Shown one piece after another: positions 1-8,643 of a stretch of DNA of 64,000 nt. This DNA is from Streptomyces sp. WP-1 (lineage in GTDB: Bacteria; Actinomycetota; Actinomycetes; Streptomycetales; Streptomycetaceae). The notes beneath the pieces are model-generated. The model saw nothing but the letters and a program-made list of their open reading frames with translations, had not been told where the DNA came from and searched no databases. The stretch covers positions 2,728,001 to 2,792,000 of the forward strand of contig NZ_CP123923.1 in the NCBI RefSeq assembly GCF_030450125.1, in the 5' to 3' direction. Each line of letters starts with the position of its first letter. Position 1 is the stretch's first letter. The position numbers were made by a program, and so were the translations under genes.

Positions 1-17
1 GTATTCCCGCACACACC

Positions 18-329
18 ATGCGTCCGGAAGTGACAAAACAGCCCGGCGCCCAGGTAGAAGTCGACGACAGCCAGGATGATCACGCCGGTGGCCTCTATAT
101 TCGCTGGAGCGCACCGAATCTGGCAGAGGCCGGCATAAAGGCAGTGACAGAACGGCGGGACCCGGCGGCGCCAGAATGGAAACATCATGCCGAGGTCGTT
201 CTCCTCATGCAGACGGCATTGATCGGCATCCTGCGGTTGGCCGGCTTCTTTGCCGTACCGGCCGAAGAGGTCGACGACATCGCCAAGGGCGATGTCTACG
301 TCCACGCCAGTAGGCCATCGTTTTCATGA
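18..329 (+). CDS. Small hypothetical protein, about 103 aa
   Basis: I do not recognise a named family. The reading frame starts at an ATG with a strongly acidic N-terminal stretch (VEVDDSQDDHAGG), then a YIRWS motif, and ends with a hydrophobic LIGILRLAGFFA segment. It is open to the left edge, so the true start could lie outside the window. Many codons end in A or T (GAA, ACA, ATA, AAT, GCA), unlike almost every other gene here, which suggests a transferred gene or one under weak selection. A GC hairpin follows 13 bases after the stop, which supports its being a real transcription unit. No signal peptide or known catalytic motif is visible. Confidence 0.5.
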   Translation: MRPEVTKQPGAQVEVDDSQDDHAGGLYIRWSAPNLAEAGIKAVTERRDPAAPEWKHHAEVVLLMQTALIGILRLAGFFAVPAEEVDDIAKGDVYVHASRPSFS

Positions 330-342
330 ACACCGCGCCGGC

Positions 343-365
343 GGGCGGGGCCTGACGACCCGCCC
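343..365 (+). terminator. Hairpin after the small left-edge gene
   Basis: A perfect 7-bp stem (GGGCGGG with CCCGCCC) and a 9-base loop start 13 bases after the stop at 329. There is no T-run. It is a plausible weak terminator. I see nothing else in 366-513. Confidence 0.4.
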
Positions 366-513
366 CACCCCGTTCGGACTCCGCTGCCAGGCCGACCGAG
401 GGGAAGCCGACCCGCCGGAGCGGGTCGTCGCCCGGGTGGATCCCGACCTGGGGTTCCGGATCGAACAGCTGGTCCGGAACGACTGAGCCGGCCGCCGCGG
501 AACACCCGCACAC

Positions 514-558
514 GGCGTCGCCCTCCCTCCCGCGACCGGTGGGAGGGAGGGCGACGCC
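514..558 (-). terminator. Terminator of the DUF2127 gene
   Basis: A perfect 18-bp inverted repeat (514-531 with 541-558) with a 9-base loop lies 11 bases beyond the stop of the minus-strand gene at 570. It would also stop plus-strand transcripts from the left. Confidence 0.85.
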
Positions 559-569
559 GCACGGTGGTC

Positions 570-1334
570 TCAGACCAGCACCCCCGCCGACTCCTCCACC
601 TCCAGCAGGGACGCGCTGTGGCGTTCCTCGTCGAATGTGCGGCGGCCGCCGCGGAGGCCGAAGAGGCGTTTGGCGAGGGCGATGTAGAGGACGGCGAGTA
701 TGTTGAGGACGAGGGTGGCGATCTTGAGGTAGCTGATCTTCTCGGTCAGCTCGTAGATCTCCAGCGGGAGGAACGCGGCGGTGGCGACCACCGTGAGGTA
801 CTCCGCCCAGCGCTTGGCGCGCCACAGGCCGACCGCCTCGACCAGTTCGATCAGGGCGTAGGCGAGGAGCAGGCCCGCGACCAGGAGAAGCGTGGAGTGC
901 CGGTAGCCGAACGCCTTCTGGATGGAGCCGACCACGGGTGAGTGGTCGAGGTCGTAGTGGAAGTGCCGGAAGACCGGGCGCAGCACGGTCAGGTACTCGT
1001 TGAACAGCCGCCGCACCGCGTCCTGGCTGTTGCTGAACTTCCACACGGCCACCGCGACCAGCACTATGAACACCCCGCGCACGGCCCGCTCGATGGCGAG
1101 GAAGCGCAGGATGAACAGGTCCCGCAGCACCTTGCCGCGCGGCACCAGCGGCGCGTCCTGCGCCGGCCCCGATCCGTGCGGCTCCCCGAGCACGAAGTCC
1201 CCGCAGCGCAGGCAGCGCCACGCGTCCCCGAGCCCGGTCTGCGCGTGCAGCCGTACCCGCAGCCGCGGATCGTCGGGCGCGTAGGTCACATGCCCCTTGC
1301 GCGCGCAGGTCCGCCGGTCCCAGTCGATCTTCAT
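570..1334 (-). CDS. DUF2127 family membrane protein, 254 aa
   Basis: The protein opens with a soluble part holding two cysteine pairs (RRTCARKGH and CLRCGDF), possibly a small metal site. It then has four likely membrane segments: around FIVLVAVAVWKF, LLLVAGLLLAYALIELVEAVGL, YLTVVATAAFLPLEIYEL and LKIATLVLNILAVLYIALAKRL. The order of helices and the ELVEAVGLWRAKRWAEYLTVV motif fit DUF2127, a family of unknown function. I chose the ATG at 1334 because the frame upstream has no membrane-protein character. It is monocistronic, bounded by hairpins at 514-558 and 1375-1406. Confidence 0.85.
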   Translation of the reverse strand: MKIDWDRRTCARKGHVTYAPDDPRLRVRLHAQTGLGDAWRCLRCGDFVLGEPHGSGPAQDAPLVPRGKVLRDLFILRFLAIERAVRGVFIVLVAVAVWKFSNSQDAVRRLFNEYLTVLRPVFRHFHYDLDHSPVVGSIQKAFGYRHSTLLLVAGLLLAYALIELVEAVGLWRAKRWAEYLTVVATAAFLPLEIYELTEKISYLKIATLVLNILAVLYIALAKRLFGLRGGRRTFDEERHSASLLEVEESAGVLV

Positions 1335-1374
1335 GTCCCCCGTGCCTCCATGCAGGTACAGACGGCACGCACGA

Positions 1375-1406
1375 GCGTGCCGTTCCGGTCGTCCGGAACG
1401 GCACGC
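1375..1406 (-). terminator. Terminator of the MFS efflux gene
   Basis: A perfect 14-bp stem (GCGTGCCGTTCCGG and its complement) with a TCGT tetraloop lies 24 bases past the MFS stop codon. It separates the MFS gene from the DUF2127 gene. Confidence 0.9.
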
Positions 1407-1429
1407 TAATGGATGTCGGCGCGAAAGCG

Positions 1430-3100
1430 TCAGCCGGTGGTGGTCTCCGCCAGTTCCTTCTCCGCTTCCTTCACCTCTTCGGTCGCCGCGCGGCGCGGCA
1501 GCAGGAACGCCACCAGGACCGTGCCGACACCGAGGATGACCGCGCCGACCAGGCTGGTGTGGGCGACGGCGGAGGAGAAGGAGGACCCGACGGCGTCGGC
1601 CATCCGGTGGGCGCCCGCGGCGAGTTCGGTCGCCTGCTGCTTGAGCGCGGCGGCCTGCTGGGGGCTGCTCGCGTGGGCGGCCTGGGCGGCGGCCTGGTGG
1701 GCCTTGTCGGCGATGCCCTGGGCGACGGCGTAGCCCGCGCCGACCGAGTCCTGGGCGGTCTCCAGGGCGCTCGGCGGGAGCTTGCTGCCGGCGGTGGCGT
1801 CGGTGAGGTGGTTGCCGTACGACGTGGCCAGCAGCGAGCCGAGGATGGCGATGCCGAGCGAGCCGCCCAGCTCCAGCGAGGTGTCGTTGACGGCGCCGCC
1901 GACGCCCAGTTCGGACTCGGGGAACGCGCCCATGATCGCGTCGGTGCAGGGCGAGAGGGCGAGGCCGATGGCGAGGCCGAGGATGATCAGCGGGGCCAGG
2001 AAGTCGCCGTACGTCGAGCCCGCGTCCACCTGGGTGAGCAGCGCCAGCGCCAGCGTGCCGAGGACCATGCCCGCGCTGACCGTCCACTTCATGCCGACGC
2101 GCGGGGTGAGCCAGCCGGTGAGGCCCGAGCCGACGAACACCGCGCCGGCCAGCGGCAGCATCCGTACGCCGGTCTCCAGGGCGTCGTAGCCGAGGACGAA
2201 CTGGAGGTGCTGGGTCAGGAAGTAGAACGCGCCGAAGACGGCCAGGAAGAACAGGGCGACGGCCAGGTTGGAGCCGGCGAAGCGGCGGTGCGCGAAGCGG
2301 CGGACGTCCAGGATCGGGCGCGGGTGGCGCAGCTCCCACAGGACGAAGGCGATCAGGCCGACACCCGCGATCACGGCGGCGGCGACGGCCTTGCCGCTCC
2401 AGCCGAAGTGCGGGCCCTGGATGATCATGTAGACCAGCGAGCCGGTCCAGATCACGGACAGCAGGCCGCCGACGTAGTCGATGCGGTCGTGGTGGCCGGC
2501 CTTGGACGGCGGGACCAGGACGAAGGCGGCGACGAGGGCGACGAGCGCGATCGGCACGTTGATCAGGAAGGTCGAGGACCAGCCGTGGCCGCGCAGCAGC
2601 GCGCCGGCGACCACCGGGCCCGCGGCGATGGCGAGGCCCGCCGTCGCGGTCCACAGCACGATCGCCTTGGCCCGCTCGGCCCGCGGGAAGGTCGCCGCGA
2701 GCAGCGACAGCGTGGCCGGCATGATCAGCGCCGCGCCGACGCCCATCACCGCGCGCGCCGCGATCACGGTCGCCGCGCTGTCCGCGAGGTAGCCGAAGAC
2801 GGCGCCGCCGGCGAAGACCAGCAGGCCGAGCACGAGCGCCCCGCGCCGGCTGTACTTGTCGCCGATCGCGCCGAGCAGCAGCATCAGCGCCGCGTAGGGC
2901 ACGGTGTAGCCGTCGATCACCCACTGGAGGTCGGCGCTGGAGAGCCCGAGGTCCTTCGTCATGTCGGGCGCCGCGACCGTGAGGGCGGTGTTGGCCATCA
3001 CGATGATCAGCAGGCTCAGGCAGAGCACCAGCAGGGCCCACCAGCGCCGGGCGTAGGGGCGCTCCATCTTCTCGACCGGTTCGGTCATGACGAGTCGCAT
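1430..3100 (-). CDS. MFS drug-efflux transporter, DHA2 (EmrB/QacA) type, 556 aa
   Basis: This is a proton-driven multidrug exporter of the 14-helix DHA2 family. It shows the family N-terminus (ALLVLCLSLLIIVMANTALTVAAPDM), a motif A-like loop (GDKYSRRGAL), and an LTPRVG loop in the second half. Length and hydrophobic spacing fit 14 membrane helices plus a long Ala/Gln-rich loop near residues 450-510. The start has GAGGAAGG about 12 bases upstream; an internal ATG at 3088 is a weaker choice. It is divergent from a TetR repressor with a large palindrome between them, so it is probably repressed by that TetR and induced by a substrate I cannot name. Confidence 0.92.
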   Translation of the reverse strand: MRLVMTEPVEKMERPYARRWWALLVLCLSLLIIVMANTALTVAAPDMTKDLGLSSADLQWVIDGYTVPYAALMLLLGAIGDKYSRRGALVLGLLVFAGGAVFGYLADSAATVIAARAVMGVGAALIMPATLSLLAATFPRAERAKAIVLWTATAGLAIAAGPVVAGALLRGHGWSSTFLINVPIALVALVAAFVLVPPSKAGHHDRIDYVGGLLSVIWTGSLVYMIIQGPHFGWSGKAVAAAVIAGVGLIAFVLWELRHPRPILDVRRFAHRRFAGSNLAVALFFLAVFGAFYFLTQHLQFVLGYDALETGVRMLPLAGAVFVGSGLTGWLTPRVGMKWTVSAGMVLGTLALALLTQVDAGSTYGDFLAPLIILGLAIGLALSPCTDAIMGAFPESELGVGGAVNDTSLELGGSLGIAILGSLLATSYGNHLTDATAGSKLPPSALETAQDSVGAGYAVAQGIADKAHQAAAQAAHASSPQQAAALKQQATELAAGAHRMADAVGSSFSSAVAHTSLVGAVILGVGTVLVAFLLPRRAATEEVKEAEKELAETTTG

Positions 3101-3135
3101 GGCAGGGGTTTGCCTTCCTCAGGTTCGCGACGGAC

Positions 3136-3171
3136 TTGCACATCATCGTGCAATTGCACAACGATGTGCAA
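3136..3171. promoter_or_regulatory. 36-bp TetR-type operator, divergent promoter
   Basis: The halves TTGCACATCATCGTGCAA and TTGCACAACGATGTGCAA are reverse complements apart from two mismatched pairs. The palindrome lies midway between the MFS start (3100) and the TetR start (3219). Each half also contains a TTGCAC that could serve as a -35 element in either direction. Confidence 0.75.
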
Positions 3172-3180
3172 TGTACGCCG

Positions 3181-3198
3181 TTACACAGTGCTGTGCAA
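3181..3198. promoter_or_regulatory. Second, shorter operator copy
   Basis: TTACACAG, TG, CTGTGCAA forms an inverted repeat with one mismatch. It repeats the TTGCACA/TGTGCAA arms of the main operator, 10 bp to its right and just upstream of the TetR ribosome site. Confidence 0.55.
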
Positions 3199-3218
3199 GT
3201 CGGGTGAGGAAGTGCAGA

Positions 3219-3842
3219 ATGGCCCCCATGACCACGGGTAACCCCAGCCGCGCCGACGCCAACCGTCGCCGCATCCTCGACGTCGCCCTCGCCGAGCTGC
3301 TGCGCGACCCGGACGCGTCGATGGACCAGATCGCGCGCGCCGCCGGAGTCGTACGACGGACCGTGTACGGCCACTTCCCCAGCCGGGAGGCGCTGATCAG
3401 CACCCTGATCGACGAGGCGGTGCAGGCGCTCGCGGACGCGGACGCGGCGGGGCGCACCGGGGTCAGGGACCCGGCGGAGGCGCTGGCCCGCTCCGTGCTG
3501 GCGCTGTGGGCGACCGCCGACCGCTACCGGCTGCTGATCGCCCTCGCCCAGCGCACGGTCACCGTCCAGGGCATCCGCGAACGGCTCGCCCCGGTCCGCG
3601 CGGCCAAGGTCCGGGTGCTCCAACAGGGCCTGGAGGACGGCGTGTTCAGCTCACCGCTGCCCGCACCGGCGCTCGCCTATGTGCACGAGCAGACGCTCTT
3701 CGCGGTCATGGAGGCGGTCAACGACGGCCTCCTGGCGACGGAACAGGCGGGCCGCGCCGCCACGGTCACCGTCCTGACCGCGGCGGGTGTACCCGCCTCG
3801 CTGGCCACCGCCCTGGTGACCAAGGTGAGTGCGGACCTGTAG
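3219..3842 (+). CDS. TetR family repressor, 207 aa, likely controlling the MFS pump
   Basis: The N-terminal helix-turn-helix domain (about residues 13-60) reads RRRILDVALAELL, MDQIARAAGVVRRTVYGHFPSREAL, which is typical TetR. The C-terminal ligand domain is not assignable. The ATG at 3219 has GAGGAAG six bases upstream; MTTGNPS at 3228 is an alternative start with poor spacing. Its divergent position and shared palindromes make it the probable autoregulated repressor of the DHA2 pump. The inducer is unknown. Confidence 0.9.
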   Translation: MAPMTTGNPSRADANRRRILDVALAELLRDPDASMDQIARAAGVVRRTVYGHFPSREALISTLIDEAVQALADADAAGRTGVRDPAEALARSVLALWATADRYRLLIALAQRTVTVQGIRERLAPVRAAKVRVLQQGLEDGVFSSPLPAPALAYVHEQTLFAVMEAVNDGLLATEQAGRAATVTVLTAAGVPASLATALVTKVSADL

Positions 3843-3883
3843 CCCACGACAGGGCGAGTCCGCGCCCGCGGGTCCGTGAACGG

Positions 3884-3924
3884 CCGGATGCCCGGCCCCG
3901 GTTCAGGCGGAGCCGGACATCCGG
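3884..3924. terminator. Bidirectional terminator between TetR and dctA
   Basis: CCGGATG-C-CCGGC pairs with GCCGG-A-CATCCGG (one mismatch) between two convergent genes. Confidence 0.75.
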
Positions 3925-3958
3925 AGAAGGAGGGGCCGAAAAGTCGGCCGACCGGGGG

Positions 3959-5335
3959 CTATGCCGTGGCCAGCCGCTCCTCCCGGGGCTCGGGGGCCCC
4001 GGCCACGGTACCCGCCGTCACGTCCATCACGGTCTCGTCGAACGGCAGTTCACCGGAGAGCACCTTGGCCACCCGCGCCGTGTCGATCTCCTTGGTCCAG
4101 GTGCCCACCAGCACCGTGGCGATCGCGTTGCCCGCGAAGTTCGTCAGGGCCCGTGCCTCGCTCATGAACCGGTCGATGCCGACGATGAGTCCGACGCCGT
4201 CCACCAGCGCGGGCTTGTGCGACTGGAGGCCGCCGGCCAGCGTGGCGAGGCCCGCGCCGCTGACGCCCGCCGCGCCCTTCGACGCCAGCAGCAGGAAGAG
4301 CAGCAGCGGGACCTGCTCGCCGACCGACATCGGGGTGCCCAGCGCGTCCGCGATGTACAGCGACGCCATGGTCATGTAGATCATCGTGCCGTCGAGGTTG
4401 AAGGAGTACCCGGTCGGCACGGTGATGCCGACGACCGGCTTGCTGACCCCGAGGTGCTCCATCTTCGCGATCAGGCGCGGCAGCGCGGACTCGGAGGAGG
4501 AGGTGGACAGGATCAGCAGGAACTCGCGGGCCAGGTAGCGGCACAGGGAGAAGACGTTGACCCCGGCGAAGATCCGCAGCACCGCGCCGAGCACCACGAA
4601 GACGAACAGCACGCAGGTGACGTAGAAGCCGAGCATCAGCACGGCGAGGCTCTTCAGCGCGGCCGGCCCGGCCGAGCCGGTGACCGCGGCGATCGCGCCG
4701 AACGCGCCGGCCGGCGCGGCCCACATGACCATGGCCAGGACGCGGAAGACGAGCCGCTGGATGTGCTCGACGCCGCGCAGCACCGGCTGTCCGGCCGCGC
4801 CCATCGCCTGGAGGGCGAACCCGGCGAGCAGGGCGACCAGCAGGGTCTGGAGCACCTGGCCCTCGGTGAAGGCGGACACGAAGGTCTGGGGGATGATCGA
4901 CAGCACGAAGTCGACGGGCGGCAGCGCGTCGCTGCTGACCTGCGCGTGTCCGCTCTGCTTGAGGGCGCCGGTCAGATGGAGCCCGGCGCCGGGGTGCAGC
5001 ACATTGCCGACGACCAGCCCGATGGCGAGCGCGACCAGTGACATCACCAGGAAGTAGCCGAGGGCGATACCGCCGACGGCACCCACCTTGGCCGCCTTGC
5101 GCACCGATCCGATGCCGAGCACGATCGTGCAGAAGATGATCGGCGAGATCATCATCTTGATCAGATTGACGAACCCGGTGCCCAGCGGCTGGAGTCGGAC
5201 GGCGGCATCCGGCCAGATGAGTCCGACGGCGATGCCGAGCGCGACGGCCACGATGACGGCGATGTACAGGTAATGGGTCCGGTCCCGCCGGGCGCGGGGT
5301 GCGGCAGCTGCCGTATCGGGGGTGGTGGCGGCCAC
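3959..5335 (-). CDS. dctA: C4-dicarboxylate:cation symporter DctA, 458 aa
   Basis: This secondary carrier of the DAACS (SLC1-like) family imports succinate, fumarate and malate with protons or sodium. Diagnostic motifs are the serine-rich re-entrant loop LSTSSSESALPRL, the cation/substrate motif PTGYSFNLDGT, and the last-helix motif SEARALTNFAGNAIATVLV. Eight membrane helices and two re-entrant loops fit the family, as does the length. It diverges from a CitA/DcuS-type sensor kinase, the classical controller of such carriers. An Ala/Arg-rich N-terminal tail precedes the first helix. Confidence 0.93.
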   Translation of the reverse strand: MAATTPDTAAAAPRARRDRTHYLYIAVIVAVALGIAVGLIWPDAAVRLQPLGTGFVNLIKMMISPIIFCTIVLGIGSVRKAAKVGAVGGIALGYFLVMSLVALAIGLVVGNVLHPGAGLHLTGALKQSGHAQVSSDALPPVDFVLSIIPQTFVSAFTEGQVLQTLLVALLAGFALQAMGAAGQPVLRGVEHIQRLVFRVLAMVMWAAPAGAFGAIAAVTGSAGPAALKSLAVLMLGFYVTCVLFVFVVLGAVLRIFAGVNVFSLCRYLAREFLLILSTSSSESALPRLIAKMEHLGVSKPVVGITVPTGYSFNLDGTMIYMTMASLYIADALGTPMSVGEQVPLLLFLLLASKGAAGVSGAGLATLAGGLQSHKPALVDGVGLIVGIDRFMSEARALTNFAGNAIATVLVGTWTKEIDTARVAKVLSGELPFDETVMDVTAGTVAGAPEPREERLATA

Positions 5336-5501
5336 GACTGCCCTCCTTGACGTCTTCGTCGACGTCGTCGTCGGTGCACGACCGGCGTGCGGCTCACGTC
5401 CGGGTGCTGCTGGGGAACGCGGTGACTATCTCCCGTCCTGTGAGGGCGGTCACGCTTGCGTTCATTTAGTTCACGCCACAACCGAGGGCACACTGGCTGG
5501 C

Positions 5502-7136
5502 ATGCGCCTTTGGTCCCTGACCCGCCCGCGCAGCCTGGCGGGCCAGCTGTTCGCCATGCAGGCGGTGCTGATAGCGGTGGTGGTGGCCGGATACGCGCTG
5601 TTCGCCTACGTCAGCGACCGCCGGCAGGCCGAGGACGCGGCCGCCCGGCAGACCACCGCGGTGGCCCGCTCGATCGCCGACTCCCCCGCGGTCCGGGACG
5701 CGATCCGCACCCCGGACCCGAGCGCGCGCCTGGAGCCGTACGCCCTGAAGGTCACCCGGGACACCAATGTCGACTTCGTGACGATCATGGACCCGGCCGG
5801 TATCCGCTGGACGCACCCGGACCCCCGGCAGATCGGGAAACGCTTCCTCGGCACCACCGCCCCCGCCCGCGCGGGCCGCACCTTCACCGAGACCTACACC
5901 GGCACCCTCGGCCCCTCGGTGCGGGCGGTGACCCCGGTGACGGACGGCGGCCGGATCGTCGGCCTGGTCAGCGCCGGCATCACCGTGGACCGGATCAGCG
6001 CGCGGCTCCAGGACCAGGTCACGGCGCTGCTCGGGGTGGCCGGCGGGGCGCTGCTGCTGGGCGCGGTGGGCACGTACGTCGTCAACGCCCGGCTGCGCCG
6101 GCACACCCACAACATGAACGCCGCCGCGCTGAGCCGGATGCACGACTACCATCAGGCGGCGCTGCACGCGGTCCGCGAGGGGCTGCTGATGCTGGACGGG
6201 CAGTACAGGGTGGCGCTGATCAACGACGGCGGCCGGGAGCTGCTCGGGGTCGGCGAGGGGGACGAGGTGGTGGGACGGTCGGTGGCCGAACTGGGCCTCC
6301 CGGCACCGCTGACGGGTGCGCTGCTGTCCGCGCGGCCCCGGGTGGACGAGGTGCATCCGACCGCCTCCCGGGTGCTGGTGGTGAACACCTCCCCGGTCCT
6401 GGGCGGGGAACGCCGGGGTACCGTCGTCACCTTGCGCGATGTCACCGAACTCCAGTCGCTGATGGGCGAGTTGGACACCGAGCGGGGCTTCAGCCAGGCG
6501 CTGCGCTCGCAGGCGCACGAGGCGGCGAACCGGCTGCACACCGTGGTCTCGCTGATCGAACTGGGCCGCTGCGAGGAGGCGGTGGAGTTCGCCACGGCCG
6601 AACTGGAGCTGGCGCAGGCCCTGACCGACCAGGTGGTGGCGGCGGTCCGCGAACCGGTGCTCGCGGCGCTGCTGCTGGGCAAGACCGCGCAGGCCAACGA
6701 GCGGGGCGTGGAGCTGGTGGTGTCGCCCGACAGCCGGCTCGACGACGGTCTGCTGTCCGGCGGCCCGCCCGCGCGGGACCTGGTGACCGTCCTCGGCAAC
6801 CTGATCGACAACGCGGTGGACGCGGCCCAGGGCAGCGCGCGGGCGCGGGTGACCGTGACGGCGTACACCTCGGCGGCCGGGCTGGTGCTGCGCGTCGCGG
6901 ACACCGGCCCCGGCGTCGACCCCGGCCACGCCGACCTGGTGTTCCGGCGCGGTTTCACGACCAAGCCGGCCGGGCCCGCCGGCCGGGGGCTCGGGCTCGC
7001 CCTCGTACGGCAGGCGGTGAACCGGCACGGGGGCGCGCTGACGGTCACCGACGCGGGGCCCGGGGGCGGCGCCGTGTTCGAGGTGCGGCTGCCGCTGCGC
7101 CCGGCGCCGGTGCCGGCCGAGGGCGGTGCCGTATGA
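5502..7136 (+). CDS. CitA/DcuS-family sensor histidine kinase, 544 aa
   Basis: This membrane sensor probably responds to a C4-dicarboxylate or citrate. Helix 1 is QLFAMQAVLIAVVVAGYALFAY. The extracytoplasmic PAS-like domain (about 40-170) carries the family landmarks RWTHPDPRQIGKRF, GTLGPSVRAVTPV and GLVSAGIT, and a second helix follows. A cytoplasmic PAS domain comes next, then the SpoOB-like H-box AHEAANRLHTVVSLIELG with His339, then the ATPase with LGNLIDNAVDAA, ADTGPGVDP and GRGLGLALVRQ. The ATG at 5502 is chosen just before the first helix. It overlaps the response regulator by four bases (ATGA). Confidence 0.93.
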   Translation: MRLWSLTRPRSLAGQLFAMQAVLIAVVVAGYALFAYVSDRRQAEDAAARQTTAVARSIADSPAVRDAIRTPDPSARLEPYALKVTRDTNVDFVTIMDPAGIRWTHPDPRQIGKRFLGTTAPARAGRTFTETYTGTLGPSVRAVTPVTDGGRIVGLVSAGITVDRISARLQDQVTALLGVAGGALLLGAVGTYVVNARLRRHTHNMNAAALSRMHDYHQAALHAVREGLLMLDGQYRVALINDGGRELLGVGEGDEVVGRSVAELGLPAPLTGALLSARPRVDEVHPTASRVLVVNTSPVLGGERRGTVVTLRDVTELQSLMGELDTERGFSQALRSQAHEAANRLHTVVSLIELGRCEEAVEFATAELELAQALTDQVVAAVREPVLAALLLGKTAQANERGVELVVSPDSRLDDGLLSGGPPARDLVTVLGNLIDNAVDAAQGSARARVTVTAYTSAAGLVLRVADTGPGVDPGHADLVFRRGFTTKPAGPAGRGLGLALVRQAVNRHGGALTVTDAGPGGGAVFEVRLPLRPAPVPAEGGAV

Positions 7137-7816
7137 CGGACCCCATCAGAGTGCTGGTGGTGGAGGACGACCCGGTCGCCGCCGACGCGCACGAGCTGTA
7201 CGTCGGCCGGGTGCCGGGCTTCACCGCGGTCGCCAAGGCCCGCACGGGCGCCGAGGCGCGGCGCGTCCTGGACCGCACGGAGGTGGATCTGCTCCTCCTC
7301 GATCTGCATCTGCCCGATGTGCACGGGCTCCAGTTCGCCCGCTCGCTGCGCGCCGCCGGCCATCACGCGGACGTGATCGCGGTGACCTCGGCGCGGGATC
7401 TGGCGATGGTGCGCGAGGGGGTCTCGCTGGGGGTCGTGCAGTACGTGCTCAAGCCGTTCACCTTCGCCACGCTGCGCGACCGGCTGGTGCGCTACGCCGA
7501 GTTCCGGGGCGCCGCGGGCGAGGCGAGCGGACAGGACGAGGTGGACCGGGCGCTCGCGGCGCTGCGGGCGCCCGCGCCGGCCGCGCTGCCGAAGGGGCTC
7601 AGCGGGCCGACGCTCCAGCGGGTGACCGGCGCGCTGCGCGAGGCCCCCGACGGGCTCACCGCGGCCGGTGCCGCCGAGGCCGTGGGCGTATCGAGGATCA
7701 CCGGGCGCCGCTATCTGGAACACCTGGTGGACACCGGCCGGGCCGCGCGCAGCCCGCTGTACGGCCAGGTGGGGCGGCCGGAGCTGGTCTACCGCTGGGT
7801 CTCCGGGGAACGCTGA
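7133..7816 (+). CDS. CitB/DcuR-family response regulator, 227 aa
   Basis: The receiver domain (residues 5-120) has the acidic pair Asp12-Asp13, phospho-acceptor Asp57 in LLLLDLHLPD, the conserved Thr (AVTSAR) and Lys (VLKPF). The C-terminal part holds a helix-turn-helix (GLTAAGAAEAVGVSRITGRRYLEHL) of the CitB/DcuR type. It is translationally coupled to the kinase. It most likely activates the divergent dctA in response to extracellular dicarboxylate, though no clear operator is visible in the 166-bp gap. Confidence 0.93.
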   Translation: MTDPIRVLVVEDDPVAADAHELYVGRVPGFTAVAKARTGAEARRVLDRTEVDLLLLDLHLPDVHGLQFARSLRAAGHHADVIAVTSARDLAMVREGVSLGVVQYVLKPFTFATLRDRLVRYAEFRGAAGEASGQDEVDRALAALRAPAPAALPKGLSGPTLQRVTGALREAPDGLTAAGAAEAVGVSRITGRRYLEHLVDTGRAARSPLYGQVGRPELVYRWVSGER

Positions 7817-7915
7817 CGGCGGGCCGTTCCCCGGGGACGCCGACCGCCCTCTGCGCGTTCGGACAATCCGTGATCCTGCCGGAACGGACCGTATCCGCCC
7901 GGCCGGGCCTACCTT

Positions 7916-8601
7916 GTGCGGGGTGCGCCCACCCTCCTCTCCCCCGCCCCGTTCGACGCCCGTGCCGCCCGGCGGCTGCGCGGCGCGCTCGGCATGGGTC
8001 CCGAGCATGTCGCCCACGCCCTGCGCTCCGCGTACGGACTGCCCTGCGTCACCGCCGGGCACGTACACGCCTGGGAGCGCGGCACCGCCGCCCCGGACCA
8101 CACCGAACTCGCCGCGCTCGCCGGGGCGTTGTGGTGCGATCCGGGGGACTCCTCGACCGCCCCCGCACCCCGCGCGAGCACCGCGTCGCCCGCGGCGTCG
8201 CACCGCAGGACGTCGCCCACGCCGTCGGCATGGACCTGCCCGCGTATCTGCGGATGGAGGAGGACGGCGTCCGGCGCGGCTCCGAGCGGCAGGTCGGGGA
8301 CCTCGTGCGGGTGCTGCGCCTCGAACCGCCGGACGTCGTGGCCGTCACCGGTCGCACCGAGCCGCTCGCCGCGTTGCTGCGCGGGGCCGTGACCACCCGC
8401 TGGCAGGCGTATGTGCGCCCGGCCGGGGAGCTGGTCGCCCTGGAGCGCCCCGTCCTTAAGGACGCGCTGCACCGGGACTACCAGGGCCGGATGACCGCCA
8501 CCCTGGGCTGGGGCGGCGGGGGCACGGCCGGGGCCGCCGGGGCGGAGTTCCTGGAGCGGATCGTGGCGGACTTCTGGGCGGCCGTCCGGCGGGAGCCGTA
8601 G
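7916..8601 (+). pseudogene. HTH (XRE-like) regulator broken by one frameshift
   Basis: The GTG at 7916 opens a frame encoding PFDARAARRLRGALGMGPEHVAHA and AWERGTAAPDHTELAALAGALWCDPG, which then runs out of homology at about 8146. The continuation lies in another frame: LLDRPRTPREHRVARGVAPQDVAHAVGMDLPAYLRMEEDG through TRWQAYVRPAG to FWAAVRREP at 8601. Restoring one base in the GGGGGA run near 8143-8149 would give CDPG-(D/E)-LLDRPRTPREHR and a single protein of about 228 aa with two helix-turn-helix-like repeats. This family of Streptomyces DNA-binding proteins is familiar to me only as unnamed HTH proteins. A sequencing error is possible. Confidence 0.65.
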
Positions 8602-8604
8602 AAC

Positions 8605-8639
8605 TCCCGCCGGAACAAGGCCACTTGAGGGAAGCGGGA
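8605..8639. terminator. Weak hairpin between convergent HTH gene and pfkA
   Basis: TCCCGC and GCGGGA form a 6-bp stem with a long loop between stop codons 8601 and 8644. This is only suggestive of termination. Confidence 0.3.
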
Positions 8640-8643
8640 CGGT

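Noticed and set aside
250..513. Short frames on both strands between the left-edge gene and the DUF2127 terminator.
   Set aside because: No start signal, no domain, inconsistent codon bias.
1409..3241. A 610-codon plus-strand frame opposite the MFS gene.
   Set aside because: It has Gly/Arg/Asp/His-rich composition without domains; the opposite strand encodes a clear membrane transporter.
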